Part shown: piece by piece, positions 42,060-50,564 of the stretch | Layout: each line of letters opens with the position of its first letter | How positions within the stretch are numbered: position 1 is the first letter of the stretch | Assembly: GCF_003417065.2 (NCBI RefSeq) | Contig: NZ_QVLT01000009.1 | Span: forward strand, 1 to 64,000 | Length of the DNA stretch: 64,000 nt | DNA from: Hymenobacter lapidiphilus | Lineage (GTDB): Bacteria; Bacteroidota; Bacteroidia; Cytophagales; Hymenobacteraceae | Reading direction: 5' to 3' | The notes under the pieces: model-generated | Told to the model about the DNA's origin: nothing | Seen by the model: only the letters and a program-made list of their open reading frames with translations | Database searches by the model: none | Position numbers and translations under genes: made by a program

Positions 42060-44570
42060 TTACGGCTGAATCGGGTCGGAGCCGGGCAGCGTGATGGTAA
42101 AGGTGGTGCCTACGCCGGGCTGACTCTGCACGGCAATGGTGCCGCCGGCATTTTCCACGATTTTCTTGACGGTGTACAAGCCGAGGCCCGACCCCTCGAC
42201 GTGGGTGTGCATGCGCTCGAAGAGCCCAAACAGCCGGCCTTGCTGCGATGCACTCAGGCCCAGGCCGTTATCGGCCACTTCGAGCACGATAATGGCCCCC
42301 AGAGTGCGGCAGCGTACGTTTACTTCCGGCTCACGGGCCGGGTCGCGGTACTTGAGGGCGTTGCTGAGCAGGTTATAGACGATGCTGCGCAGATTGCGCG
42401 GGGCAAACGTGAGGCGGGGGCAGCCGGCCACATCTACCAGCAGTTGCGGGGTGCCAGTGCTCAGCAAGGGGCCCAGGTCCAGCCGCACGTCCTCCACCAG
42501 GGCGGCCAGGTCCACTACTTCGGCGGGCTGCTCGGGCGCGGCCTGCTCCCGAATCACATCGGTGAGCTGGTCCAGGGTCCGGCTGAAACGGGCCAGCGCC
42601 CCCTGTATAAGGTCGAGCAGGGGCCGCACGTCCGGATTGGTGCGCACGGCGGGGGGTAATTGTTCTTGCAGGGCCACGAGCAGGCCGTCGAGGTTGTCCA
42701 CGGGGCCGCGCAAATCGTGCGCGGCGGTGTAGGCGAAGGCGTCGAGGTCGGCATTGGCGCGGCTCAGCTGCTGGTTGGCGGCCGTCAGCTCCTGGGCCAG
42801 CTCCTGGGCCTGCCGGGCGTTGGCCAGGGCCAGTTGCCGGGCCCGTACCGGCTCGGTTACCTCGTTGGCAAACACGCGCACCCCGTCCACGGCCCCATGC
42901 TCGTCGCGGCGGGCCTGGTAGGAGAACGTCCAGTAGATTTCTTCCAGCGGGCCGTTTTCGTGGCGGGCCATCATCAATGGCATTTCCTGGGCTACATAAG
43001 GCTCCCCGGTGTCATAAACCTGCGCGAACAGGTCAGGAATGACCGTGCCCACCAGCTCGGGCAGGGCCTCGAGCAAGGGCTTGCCCACCAGCTCGCGGCC
43101 GGGGAAGATTTGCTGGTAGGCCGGGTTCACCAGCTGGAACACCAGGTCGGGCCCGTCGAGGATAACGATGGGGGCCGGGGCCTGCATAAACAGGTCCTCC
43201 AGCTGCTGCTGCTGCTGCTCGCGGGCCTGGCGGGCCAGTACCTGCGCGGTTACGTCGTAGGCAAACACGGAAACGCCTGCCGTGCGCCCGCTTTCCTTGT
43301 AAGCCTGGTAGGTGAAGGTGAAATAGGCTGTTTGCGGGGCCCCATTGCCGGGGGCGGCCCCCACGAACGGCACGGCGTAGTCCACGCCGGTACTGCCCTG
43401 GCTGTACACGTGGTCGAGCCGGCCAATAAAACCCGAGGCCACCAGCTCCGGGGCCACCTCGTTGAGGAGGCGGCCCACCAAATCGGGACCGGGAAACAGC
43501 CGCTCGAAGGCCGGGTTGCAGTACTCGATGCGGTGGTTGGGCTCGCGCAACAGCGCAATCAGGGCCGGGGTTTGCTCGAATACCTGGTAGAATGCCTCGC
43601 GGGCCTGCACCTGGCGGCGGGCGGCGGCCAGCACTTCGGCCTGGGCGGCCACCGCGGTGCGGGTACGCTCGGCCACGCGGGTTTCCAGCTCCTGGTTGAG
43701 CTGCTCCAGCTGCTGGCGGGCGCGCACCTGCTCGCTCACATCATAGGCAAACACCAGCACCCCGGCCACGGCCCCTGCCGCGTCGCGGGTGGCCTGGTAG
43801 GTAAAATTGTAGTAAGAGGGTTCGAGCTGGCCCGTATTGGTGCGGTCCAGCTCGGCCCGCACTTCCTGGCCATGGTAGGTTTCGCCGGTGCGGTATACCG
43901 TGTCGAGCCAGTCGAAAAAGGACTGGTCGGCCAGCTCGGGAGCGGCCTCGCGGTAGGGCCGGCCCACCAGTTCGCGCCCGCCGAAGGCCTGGCGAAAAGC
44001 GTCGTTGGCCAGCTCGATGACGTGGTCGGGGCCCGAGAGCCGGGCAATGAGGCCGGGCGCTTCTTCGAACACGGCCAGCAGCCGTAGCCGCTGGCGCAGC
44101 GCCTCGGCCAGGGCATCGGCCTCGCCGGCCTGACTGGCCCGCAGGGCCTCCTGTGTAGCGCGGTGGCCCTCGGCTTCCGCATCGGGCAGGCTCACCACCA
44201 GCTGGGCCCCGCTACGGCGGGCCGCCAAGGGGCCGTATGTTTCGGAGCCTTCGGCCGCGGTGTTGGCCTGGGCCTGGCCAGCCATGCCGGCTTCAAACAC
44301 CCGCTGGCAAAACGCTACCATACCGGCCGCCTGGGCCTCGGGCAAGTGGGTGCGCACGGTGCCACCGGGCCGCGCCGGTAGCGCCAGCTGGCGCTGGGCC
44401 GCGGCGTTCAGGTAGTCGAGGGCGAAATCAAGGAGCTGGTCGTTTGGCCCGAAAACGGGGCGGCAGAGCAGCAGGGGCTTGGGCGAAAGGTCGAGCCCGG
44501 CGCACACCATTTCGGCGTCGGCCAATAGTACGAGTGGGTTCCCCGCGACGGGGAGAGAAGGAAAATCCAT
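42060..44570 (-). CDS. Triple-PAS sensor histidine kinase
   Basis: The product from ATG 44570 (MDFPSLPVAGNPLVLLADAE) is 836 residues and soluble. After an N-terminal sensor-like region, three related PAS domains follow (starting near LLAVFEEAPGLIARL, FYQVFEQTPALIALL and LEDLFMQAPAPIVIL), each ending in an FAYDV or FANEV motif, so they look like internal duplications. The kinase core has H in AAHDLRGPVDNL, N-box LLSNALKY, EVADNGLGLS and GSGLGLYTVKKI. The open frame upstream of 44570 is GC-rich without protein-like composition. Confidence 0.9.
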   Translation of the reverse strand: MDFPSLPVAGNPLVLLADAEMVCAGLDLSPKPLLLCRPVFGPNDQLLDFALDYLNAAAQRQLALPARPGGTVRTHLPEAQAAGMVAFCQRVFEAGMAGQAQANTAAEGSETYGPLAARRSGAQLVVSLPDAEAEGHRATQEALRASQAGEADALAEALRQRLRLLAVFEEAPGLIARLSGPDHVIELANDAFRQAFGGRELVGRPYREAAPELADQSFFDWLDTVYRTGETYHGQEVRAELDRTNTGQLEPSYYNFTYQATRDAAGAVAGVLVFAYDVSEQVRARQQLEQLNQELETRVAERTRTAVAAQAEVLAAARRQVQAREAFYQVFEQTPALIALLREPNHRIEYCNPAFERLFPGPDLVGRLLNEVAPELVASGFIGRLDHVYSQGSTGVDYAVPFVGAAPGNGAPQTAYFTFTYQAYKESGRTAGVSVFAYDVTAQVLARQAREQQQQQLEDLFMQAPAPIVILDGPDLVFQLVNPAYQQIFPGRELVGKPLLEALPELVGTVIPDLFAQVYDTGEPYVAQEMPLMMARHENGPLEEIYWTFSYQARRDEHGAVDGVRVFANEVTEPVRARQLALANARQAQELAQELTAANQQLSRANADLDAFAYTAAHDLRGPVDNLDGLLVALQEQLPPAVRTNPDVRPLLDLIQGALARFSRTLDQLTDVIREQAAPEQPAEVVDLAALVEDVRLDLGPLLSTGTPQLLVDVAGCPRLTFAPRNLRSIVYNLLSNALKYRDPAREPEVNVRCRTLGAIIVLEVADNGLGLSASQQGRLFGLFERMHTHVEGSGLGLYTVKKIVENAGGTIAVQSQPGVGTTFTITLPGSDPIQP

Positions 44571-45252
44571 AGGGCGCGCCAAAAGCGCGAAAGAAAACGG
44601 GGCCGGGAAAGCAGCGGCCGCATCTGCGGGCGGGATAAAAATCCGACGGCCGCGCGGGGGCGGTGGAAGGGCCTCCAGAGTAGGAAGCAGGCCGGGCGGA
44701 CGTCCACGCGGAACCCGGTGCCAGGCTATACGGCGCAGCTTGCGCAACAACCGGAATCGGGTAAACTGGCGCGCCACCGACCCCGCGGCTGGGCCACCGG
44801 GAGCTACCCGGCCGGGCTGCTTCCGACCCCGGCACTCCCCGGACCATTAGGCAGCAGGTCTTCCGCGCAGGTTCATTCCGGCTTGTCGGGTCCTCTCAGA
44901 GAATGGAAAACATAGCACACCAAGGAATTGAACCGAAAAATCGTCGCTCAAGCCGACTACGCAACGCGAGTGAGGAGAAAGTAACGCCAACCGGCTTTAG
45001 CTGGTACTCGTCGACCCGGTTGTGGGGAAGCGGCTGGTTCCTGAATAAGAAAACGCTCAGCAGAAAACGTCAAGCAGACGAGTGCGGAGTATATTTACCC
45101 CAATACTGCGTAATCATCCGCGCAGTACAGCAGCTTTTGCACCCCCCGGCCTGGCGTTTCGGTTGTTTACTGATTCCGGAAGTCTTTTACCTACCCGGAC
45201 TTTACCACGGCTTCATTCCTGCCCGCCAGTTTTACGTCCACAATTCCCCCCC
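44571..45252. other. Intergenic region without a gene
   Basis: These 682 bp separate the divergent kinase and PAS genes. I see no gene, no TAnnTTTG box and no strong hairpin. The right part is less GC-rich and presumably holds the promoter of the PAS gene. Confidence 0.5.
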
Positions 45253-46577
45253 ATGGCTAATTCCCCTGCTTCCATCGACTACCAGGCCCTGTTTCACGCC
45301 CTGCCCGGCGCGCACCTGCTGCTGACCCCCGATGGTACCATCTTGATAACTCCGACCAGCATGTGGCCATCTCGCTGCTGCCTCGCGAGCAGGCAGTGGG
45401 GCGCTACATTTTTGACGCCTACCCCGGCGACCCCCAAAGCCAAGCCGGTCTGCTGGCCTCGCACGAGGCGGTGCGGCGCACCCTGCGGGCCCACGTAATG
45501 CCGCTGCTACGCTACGACATTGCGCGGCCCATCGCGCTGGGCGGGGGCACCGAGGAGCGGTACTGGCAGATTACCCACCACCCCCAGCTCGACGCCCGCG
45601 GCGAGTTGCGCTATATCCTGCAAACGTCGGAAGACGTGACCGAAGCCACGCTGGCCGCCCGGCACGCCACCGACGTGCAGCGCACCCTCGATGAGGCGAC
45701 TGAGCGCAACCGCTTTATACTCGAAAGCCTGCCCGTGCTGGTCTGGACTACCCGGCCCGATGGCGAAGCCGAATTCTTTAACGCCCGCTGGACCGACCTC
45801 ACCGGCCGCTCCCTAGCCGACACCCTGGGCTGGGGCTGGGTGGAAGACCTGCACCCCGACGACGTGGCCCCCACCACCGCCCGCTGGGAGGCCGCCCGCC
45901 AACAGGGCACCTCCTACCAGGCCGAGTACCGCATGCGGCGGCGTGATGGCAGCTACCGCTGGCACCTAGCCACGGGCGTACCGCGCCTCGGCCCCGACGG
46001 CCAGATTCAGATGTGGGTGGGCTGCAACACCGACATTCACGAGCAACGCCAGATGGTGCAGGAACTGCTGGAAGCCAATGAGCAGCAGGCCTTGCTTTCG
46101 GACCAGGCCTACGAGCAGTACCAGCGGGCCCAGCAGCAGCGCCAGCTCCTGCTGGACCTGTTTGCCGGTGCCCCGGCCATGATTAGCGTGGTGCGCGGCC
46201 CCGAACACCGCTACGAGTTTGCCAATACCCGCTTCCGGGAGCTGGTGGGCCAGCACGAGATTGTAGGTAAAACCGTGGCCGAGGTGTTTCCCGAAGTCGT
46301 AAGCCAAGGCATTGTGGCCCTGCTCGACGGCGTGTTTCGCACCGGTGAGCCCGTGGTGGGCGAGGAGCTGCTGGTGCAGCTGGCCGGTCCCGAAGGCCAG
46401 GAGCTGCACGACCGCTACTTTAATTTCTATTATCAGCGCTTCGAAGAAAACGGCCAGCCAGCCGGCATCACGGCCTACGCCTACGACGTGAGCGAGCTGG
46501 TGCGCACCCGCCAAGCCCTGGAGCAACTCCGCAGCCGGACGCCGGACGCTCCCGCCGATAGTGGCTTGGCTTCTTAA
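45253..46577 (+). pseudogene. PAS-domain protein without kinase, frameshifted
   Basis: From ATG 45253 the first frame reads MANSPASIDYQALFHALPGA, HLLLTPDGTIL and then leaves the family pattern. The second frame takes over at DNSDQHVAISLLPREQAVGR. The span is 1325 nt (3n+2); one G added near 45342 (TTGAT to TTGGAT) joins them. It has three PAS domains, including a PAS-fold with VEDLHPDDVAPTTARWEAAR and a PAS like those of the neighbouring kinase (FANTRFRELVGQHEIVGKTV, ITAYAYDVSELVR). It ends without any HisKA or HATPase part, so it is a sensor-only protein or a truncated kinase. Confidence 0.75.
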
Positions 46578-46627
46578 GCAAGGCCTGTCTTTGCTTCCCT
46601 ATCTACCCGCCTTTTGTAGTTTCCGGC

Positions 46628-46990
46628 ATGCCTCTCTCTTCTTTCGACTTTCAACAGGCCCGCGTCAGGCAGGTGCTCTTTAAGTCGCGGCTACGCTCGG
46701 TGCTCTACGGGGTGCGCGAAGCCGATCCGGCCCTGTTTGCCTACGCCGAAAACCCGCTGGGTCAGTGGATTCAGACGGTTTTAAAGCCCGAACTGGGTAA
46801 TCAGCCCGCCGTGTATGAGCTGGAAAACACCCTGCAGCAAATGCTGGGTACCAGCTTCGAGCTGGCCAACCGCTACCAGCGCGGCCTCATCGAGGAGGCC
46901 CGCGCCGGCCTCGACCAAATTAACATCTTCGCCGACCAGATTGAAAACCAGTTGCTTTCGCTGGAAAGCGGCCTGAAGCCCAAACTGTAG
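46628..46990 (+). CDS. CZB-like helical protein lacking zinc ligands
   Basis: The 120-residue protein has the outline of a chemoreceptor zinc-binding (CZB) domain: FDFQQARVRQVLFKSRLRSV, ENPLGQWIQTVLKPEL, LENTLQQMLGTSFELANRYQ. The usual ligands (His in the first helix, Cys before PLGxW, HxxxH in the third helix) are replaced by Gln, Asn and Leu/Phe. It may be a related but zinc-free helical sensor. It follows the PAS protein by 50 bp and is probably in the same transcript. The family assignment is tentative. Confidence 0.45.
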   Translation: MPLSSFDFQQARVRQVLFKSRLRSVLYGVREADPALFAYAENPLGQWIQTVLKPELGNQPAVYELENTLQQMLGTSFELANRYQRGLIEEARAGLDQINIFADQIENQLLSLESGLKPKL

Positions 46991-47052
46991 CGGCTGTTTA
47001 AACGAAGGCACCACGCAAACTCAATAGGACCTTATGCGCTCGGGTTGTTTTT

Positions 47053-47082
47053 GAGCCCCGCAGGGGCGGCATGTGTATGTAG
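47053..47082. repeat. Dispersed repeat GAGCCCCGCAGGGGCGGC
   Basis: GAGCCCCGCAGGGGCGGCAT is a small hairpin followed by GTGTATGTAG. I recall very similar sequences scattered in other Bacteroidota genomes. Confidence 0.5.
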
Positions 47083-47109
47083 TGCTTACGCAGAACAACC
47101 GTAGCGCAA

Positions 47110-47177
47110 AGCGCCAGCTTCGCGGCCCATTGAACGATGCGGCGCTAACTGCGCATAACGGCCGCGAAGCCGGCGCT
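47110..47177. repeat. Inverted repeat at the duplication boundary
   Basis: AGCGCCAGCTTCGCGGCC and GGCCGCGAAGCCGGCGCT form 18-bp arms with one mismatch. The right arm ends one base before copy 2 of the 688-bp direct repeat begins. Confidence 0.85.
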
Positions 47178-47178
47178 T

Positions 47179-47631
47179 CGCCTGCGGGCGATGCTGGGCC
47201 CCGATGCCGCGCTGCACTTCGGCCAGTCGCCGGCCGATAAGCTGGCCTACATTGCCGCCGAGCGCGCCAAAGGCCACACCGTGGTGATGGTGGGCGACGG
47301 GCTGAACGACGCCGGCGCCCTGCGCGCCGCCGATGCGGGCCTGGCCCTCACCGACACGCTCACCAACTTCTCGCCCGCCTGCGACGCCCTCCTCGACGCG
47401 GCGGAGTTCGGCCGGCTGGCCACGTTCATGCGCTTTTCGCGGGCCTGCCTGCGGGTGGTGCTGGTCACGTTCGCGCTGTCCTTCTGCTACAACGCCTTCG
47501 GGCTGGCGTTGGCGGTGCAGGGCCTGTTTACGCCCATCGTCTCCGCCATCCTCATGCCCATCAGTTCGCTGAGCGTGATGCTCGTGGCCACCGTGCTGGT
47601 GCGCCGCGCGGCTAAGAACGTGCAGCTCTGA
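47179..47631 (+). pseudogene. Duplicated 3' end of ccoI
   Basis: This encodes only the last 150 residues of CcoI, in frame from LRAMLGPDAALHFGQSPADK through GDGLNDAGALRAADAGLALT to the final two helices and KNVQL. It lacks the membrane transport core and the phosphorylation site, so it cannot work as an ATPase. Against the other copy it has a few amino-acid changes (AT to VT, SAKN to AAKN). An ATG at 47191 could start a short protein. Confidence 0.9.
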
Positions 47632-47638
47632 GCTACAA

Positions 47639-47683
47639 GAACGATGTAGGGGGCGGGGCTTGTCCCCGCACCCTACATCGTTC
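47639..47683. repeat. Hairpin, GGGGCTTG family
   Basis: GAACGATGTAGGGGGCGGGG and CCCCGCACCCTACATCGTTC around the loop CTTGT; a more perfect form than the copy at 33131-33175. Confidence 0.88.
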
Positions 47684-47729
47684 TCACAAACCACTCTGCG
47701 ATTAGCATAGCTCAAAAAACCCTTCTGCC

Positions 47730-47900
47730 ATGACCATTATCTTCCTGCTTATCGGTATCAGCCTGCTGGTGGCGCTGTTCTTCCTGGCGGCCTTTCTGTG
47801 GTCGGTGCGCTCGGGCCAGTACGACGATACCTACACGCCTTCCGTGCGGATGCTGTTCGATGAGGATGAGGTGCAACGCAGGGCCGGCAGCCCTACCTGA
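47730..47900 (+). CDS. ccoS: cbb3 oxidase assembly protein CcoS, copy 2
   Basis: The 56-residue protein is identical to copy 1 up to MLFDE and then ends DEVQRRAGSPT. Its TGA stop lies inside the FNR-like operator of ccoNO (47897-47911). Position directly before ccoNO suggests that this is the original arrangement. Confidence 0.88.
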   Translation: MTIIFLLIGISLLVALFFLAAFLWSVRSGQYDDTYTPSVRMLFDEDEVQRRAGSPT

Positions 47901-47911
47901 CGCAAATCAAG
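47897..47911 (+). promoter_or_regulatory. FNR-like operator upstream of ccoNO
   Basis: CTGACGCAAATCAAG, the same 15 bases as at 30502-30516, 43 nt before the -7-like GACCTTTG. It lies 31 bp outside the end of the duplicated segment, so the match to the ccoI site is not a result of that duplication. Confidence 0.68.
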
Positions 47912-47954
47912 CGGGCGGCTAACCGGCGTCATGCTACGCGGGGGGGCACTGGGG

Positions 47955-47962
47955 GACCTTTG
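47955..47962 (+). promoter_or_regulatory. Candidate weak -7 box for ccoNO
   Basis: GACCTTTG, preceded by G-runs and no -33 TTG, 29 bp before ATG 47992. Confidence 0.5.
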
Positions 47963-47991
47963 GGACATTCTCCAATTAGTCACATCCCCAC

Positions 47992-50211
47992 ATGCAAGCC
48001 GCAACTCCGCTACCGCCGGCCGCGCCCGACTCCGTCTTGGTTCATCCCGAACCGGTGCGGGCCGTGGACACCTTCTTTTACGATAACCGGATTGTCCGCG
48101 ACTTTGGCGTGGCCACGGTATTCTGGGGCGTCGCCGGCATGATAGTCGGCATTCTGGCCGCGTTTCAGCTGGCCCTGCCCGAAGCCAACCTGGGCAACGC
48201 TTACACCACCTTCGGGCGCATCCGGCCGCTGCACACCAACGCCGTGATTTTCGCCTTCGTGGGCAACGGTATTTTCATGGGCGTTTACTACTCGCTGCAA
48301 CGTCTGTGCAAGACGCCGATGTACTCGAAGGCGCTCAGTAAAATCCACTTCTGGGGCTGGCAGCTCGTCATCCTGAGCGCGCTCATCTCGCTGCCGATGG
48401 GCTTCACTACCAGCAAGGAATACGCCGAGTTGGAGTGGCCCATCGACATCCTGATTACCATCATCTGGGTGGTGTTCGGCTGGAACATGTTCGGCACGAT
48501 TGCCAAGCGGCGCGAGCGGCACCTGTACGTGGGCATCTGGTTCTACATCGCCACGTTTATAACGGTCGCGGTGCTGCACTTGGTCAACTCGGCGGCTTTG
48601 CCCGTGAGCTTCATGAAGAGCTACTCGGCCTACGCCGGGGTGCAGGATGCGCTGGTGCAGTGGTGGTACGGCCACAACGCCGTGGCCTTCTTCCTGACCA
48701 CGCCCTACCTGGGCCTGATGTACTACTTCCTGCCCAAGGCCGCCGGCCGGCCGGTGTACTCGTACCGGCTGTCGATTATTCACTTTTGGTCGCTGATTTT
48801 CATTTACATCTGGGCTGGACCGCACCACTTGCTCTACACCTCGCTGCCCGACTGGGCCCAAAGCCTGGGCGTGGCCTTCTCCATCATGCTGATTGCGCCC
48901 AGCTGGGGCGGTATGATTAACGGTTTGCTGACGCTGCGCGGCGCCTGGGACAAAGTGCGCGAGGAGCCGGTGCTCAAGTTTTTGGTGGTGGCTATTACGG
49001 CCTACGGTATGGCCACTTTCGAGGGCCCGATGCTGAGCCTCAAGAACGTAAACGCTATTGCCCACTTTACCGACTGGATTGTAGCGCACGTGCACGTGGG
49101 GGCTTTGGGCTGGAACGGCTTCCTTACGTTTGCCATGCTTTACTGGCTGTGGCCGCGCCTCTACCGCACGCCGCTCTACTCGAAGAAGCTGGCCAACGCC
49201 CACTTCCTGATTGGCACGCTGGGCATCCTGTTCTATGCCATTCCGATGTACTGGGCCGGCTTTACCCAGGGCCTGATGTGGAAGCAGTTCAACGCCGAGG
49301 GGATGCTGCAGTACCCCAACTTCCTCGAAACGGTACTGCAGATTGTGCCCATGTACTACCTGCGCGGTATTGGCGGCATCATGTACCTGAGCGGCGTTTT
49401 CCTAATGGTGTATAACCTGTGGAAAACCGCCAAAGCCGGCAAGCTGCTGGCCGAGGAGAAGGCCACGGCCGCCCCACTGCTACCCGCCAGCGAAGACCCC
49501 CACGCCAACGAAGGCCACTGGCACCGCTGGATTGAACGTCGCCCCTTCCAGCTGGCCATCTGGGCCACCGTGGCTATTGCCATCGGCGGTGCCGTGGAGA
49601 TGGTTCCGACCTTCCTCATCAAGAGCAACGTGCCCACTATTGCGGCCGTGCAGCCGTACTCGGCGCTGGAGTTGCAGGGCCGCGACCTCTACATCAAGGA
49701 AGGCTGCTCGAACTGCCACACCCAGATGGTGCGCCCGCTCCGCTCTGAAACCGAGCGCTACGGCGAGTACAGCAAGGCGGGCGAATTCGTGTACGACCGG
49801 CCCTTCCTGTGGGGCAGCAAGCGCACCGGGCCCGACCTGCACCGCCTCGGCGGCAAGTACCCGCACTCGTGGCACTACAACCACATGCTCGACCCCACCA
49901 GCATGTCGCCCGGCTCCATTATGCCGCCCTACCCGTGGCTGTTCGACAACGAAATCGACTACTCGACGCTGGCCACCAAAATCCGGGTGTTGCAGCAGCT
50001 GGGCACGCCTTACCGCGCCGGCTACGACAAGGATGCCGAAGCTGATGCCCGCCGCCAGGCCGATGGCATTGCGGCCGACCTGAAGAAGGAAGACATCGAC
50101 GTGAAATCGGACCGGGAGATTGTGGCCCTGATTGCCTACCTGCAGCGCCTCGGCACCGATATCAAGGTGAAGCCGGCTGCCGAAACTGCCGCCGCCACCG
50201 CCGCCCAGTAG
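47992..50211 (+). CDS. ccoNO: Fused cbb3 oxidase subunits I and II (CcoN-CcoO)
   Basis: This is the catalytic core of the high-affinity terminal oxidase that reduces O2 to water and pumps protons. The 739-residue product has CcoN (about 1-480; about 12 helices) with the heme and CuB histidines in RPLHTNAVIF, WWYGHNAVAFFLT, GPHHLLYT and DWIVAHVHVGALGWNG. It is joined to CcoO (about 510-739) with one helix (LAIWATVAIAIGGAVEMVPT), the heme c site GCSNCHTQMVRPL and the ligand region SPGSIMPPYPWL. The fusion is usual in Bacteroidota. The start ATG at 47992 follows the operator and -7-like box. Confidence 0.96.
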   Translation: MQAATPLPPAAPDSVLVHPEPVRAVDTFFYDNRIVRDFGVATVFWGVAGMIVGILAAFQLALPEANLGNAYTTFGRIRPLHTNAVIFAFVGNGIFMGVYYSLQRLCKTPMYSKALSKIHFWGWQLVILSALISLPMGFTTSKEYAELEWPIDILITIIWVVFGWNMFGTIAKRRERHLYVGIWFYIATFITVAVLHLVNSAALPVSFMKSYSAYAGVQDALVQWWYGHNAVAFFLTTPYLGLMYYFLPKAAGRPVYSYRLSIIHFWSLIFIYIWAGPHHLLYTSLPDWAQSLGVAFSIMLIAPSWGGMINGLLTLRGAWDKVREEPVLKFLVVAITAYGMATFEGPMLSLKNVNAIAHFTDWIVAHVHVGALGWNGFLTFAMLYWLWPRLYRTPLYSKKLANAHFLIGTLGILFYAIPMYWAGFTQGLMWKQFNAEGMLQYPNFLETVLQIVPMYYLRGIGGIMYLSGVFLMVYNLWKTAKAGKLLAEEKATAAPLLPASEDPHANEGHWHRWIERRPFQLAIWATVAIAIGGAVEMVPTFLIKSNVPTIAAVQPYSALELQGRDLYIKEGCSNCHTQMVRPLRSETERYGEYSKAGEFVYDRPFLWGSKRTGPDLHRLGGKYPHSWHYNHMLDPTSMSPGSIMPPYPWLFDNEIDYSTLATKIRVLQQLGTPYRAGYDKDAEADARRQADGIAADLKKEDIDVKSDREIVALIAYLQRLGTDIKVKPAAETAAATAAQ

Positions 50212-50342
50212 GCCGGCCAAGTGAACAGCCGGGGTCTTCAATCCCCCGGGCCTAACGCCCTTTGGACGCCCGGACCCCGGCCTACCGCTTGCCTTTTGCT
50301 ACTGCTTTTTCTTCGTCCTCCAGACTTTAATACCCCTTCGTT

Positions 50343-50564
50343 ATGCACAAAGAAGTGTTGCGTTCGATTGCCGGCATCGAGATATATCCGCTCATCTCGT
50401 TCGGCATATTCTTCCTGTTTTTCCTTGGCTTGCTAGTGTACGTATTCGTGGCCAACCGCCAGCACCTGCACGATATGAGCGCGCTACCCCTGCTCCCCGA
50501 CGCGGCCGAGGCAGCCTCCGAGGACGCTGATTCTGACCCTCTTTTCGACTCCAAGCCATGGTAG
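50343..50564 (+). CDS. CcoQ-like small membrane subunit
   Basis: The 73-residue protein has one helix (PLISFGIFFLFFLGLLVYVFVA) followed by an acidic tail. Position between ccoNO and ccoP and a 7-nt overlap with ccoP indicate a CcoQ-type or subunit IV protein of the oxidase. The sequence alone is not decisive. Confidence 0.75.
   Translation: MHKEVLRSIAGIEIYPLISFGIFFLFFLGLLVYVFVANRQHLHDMSALPLLPDAAEAASEDADSDPLFDSKPW

Larger units (their letters stand above)
47179..47866 (+). repeat. 688-bp direct repeat, copy 2
   Basis: Same orientation and length as 32671-33358, about 97 percent identical by eye without gaps. The unit-to-unit distance is 14,508 bp. Confidence 0.95.

Noticed and set aside
42660..44087. 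475-residue plus-strand open frame
   Set aside because: It is the complement of the triple-PAS kinase gene and has no recognisable domain.
47191..47631. Independent HAD-type phosphatase gene
   Set aside because: It is a near-identical copy of the ccoI 3' end and lacks the DKTGT aspartate, so it is a duplicated fragment.
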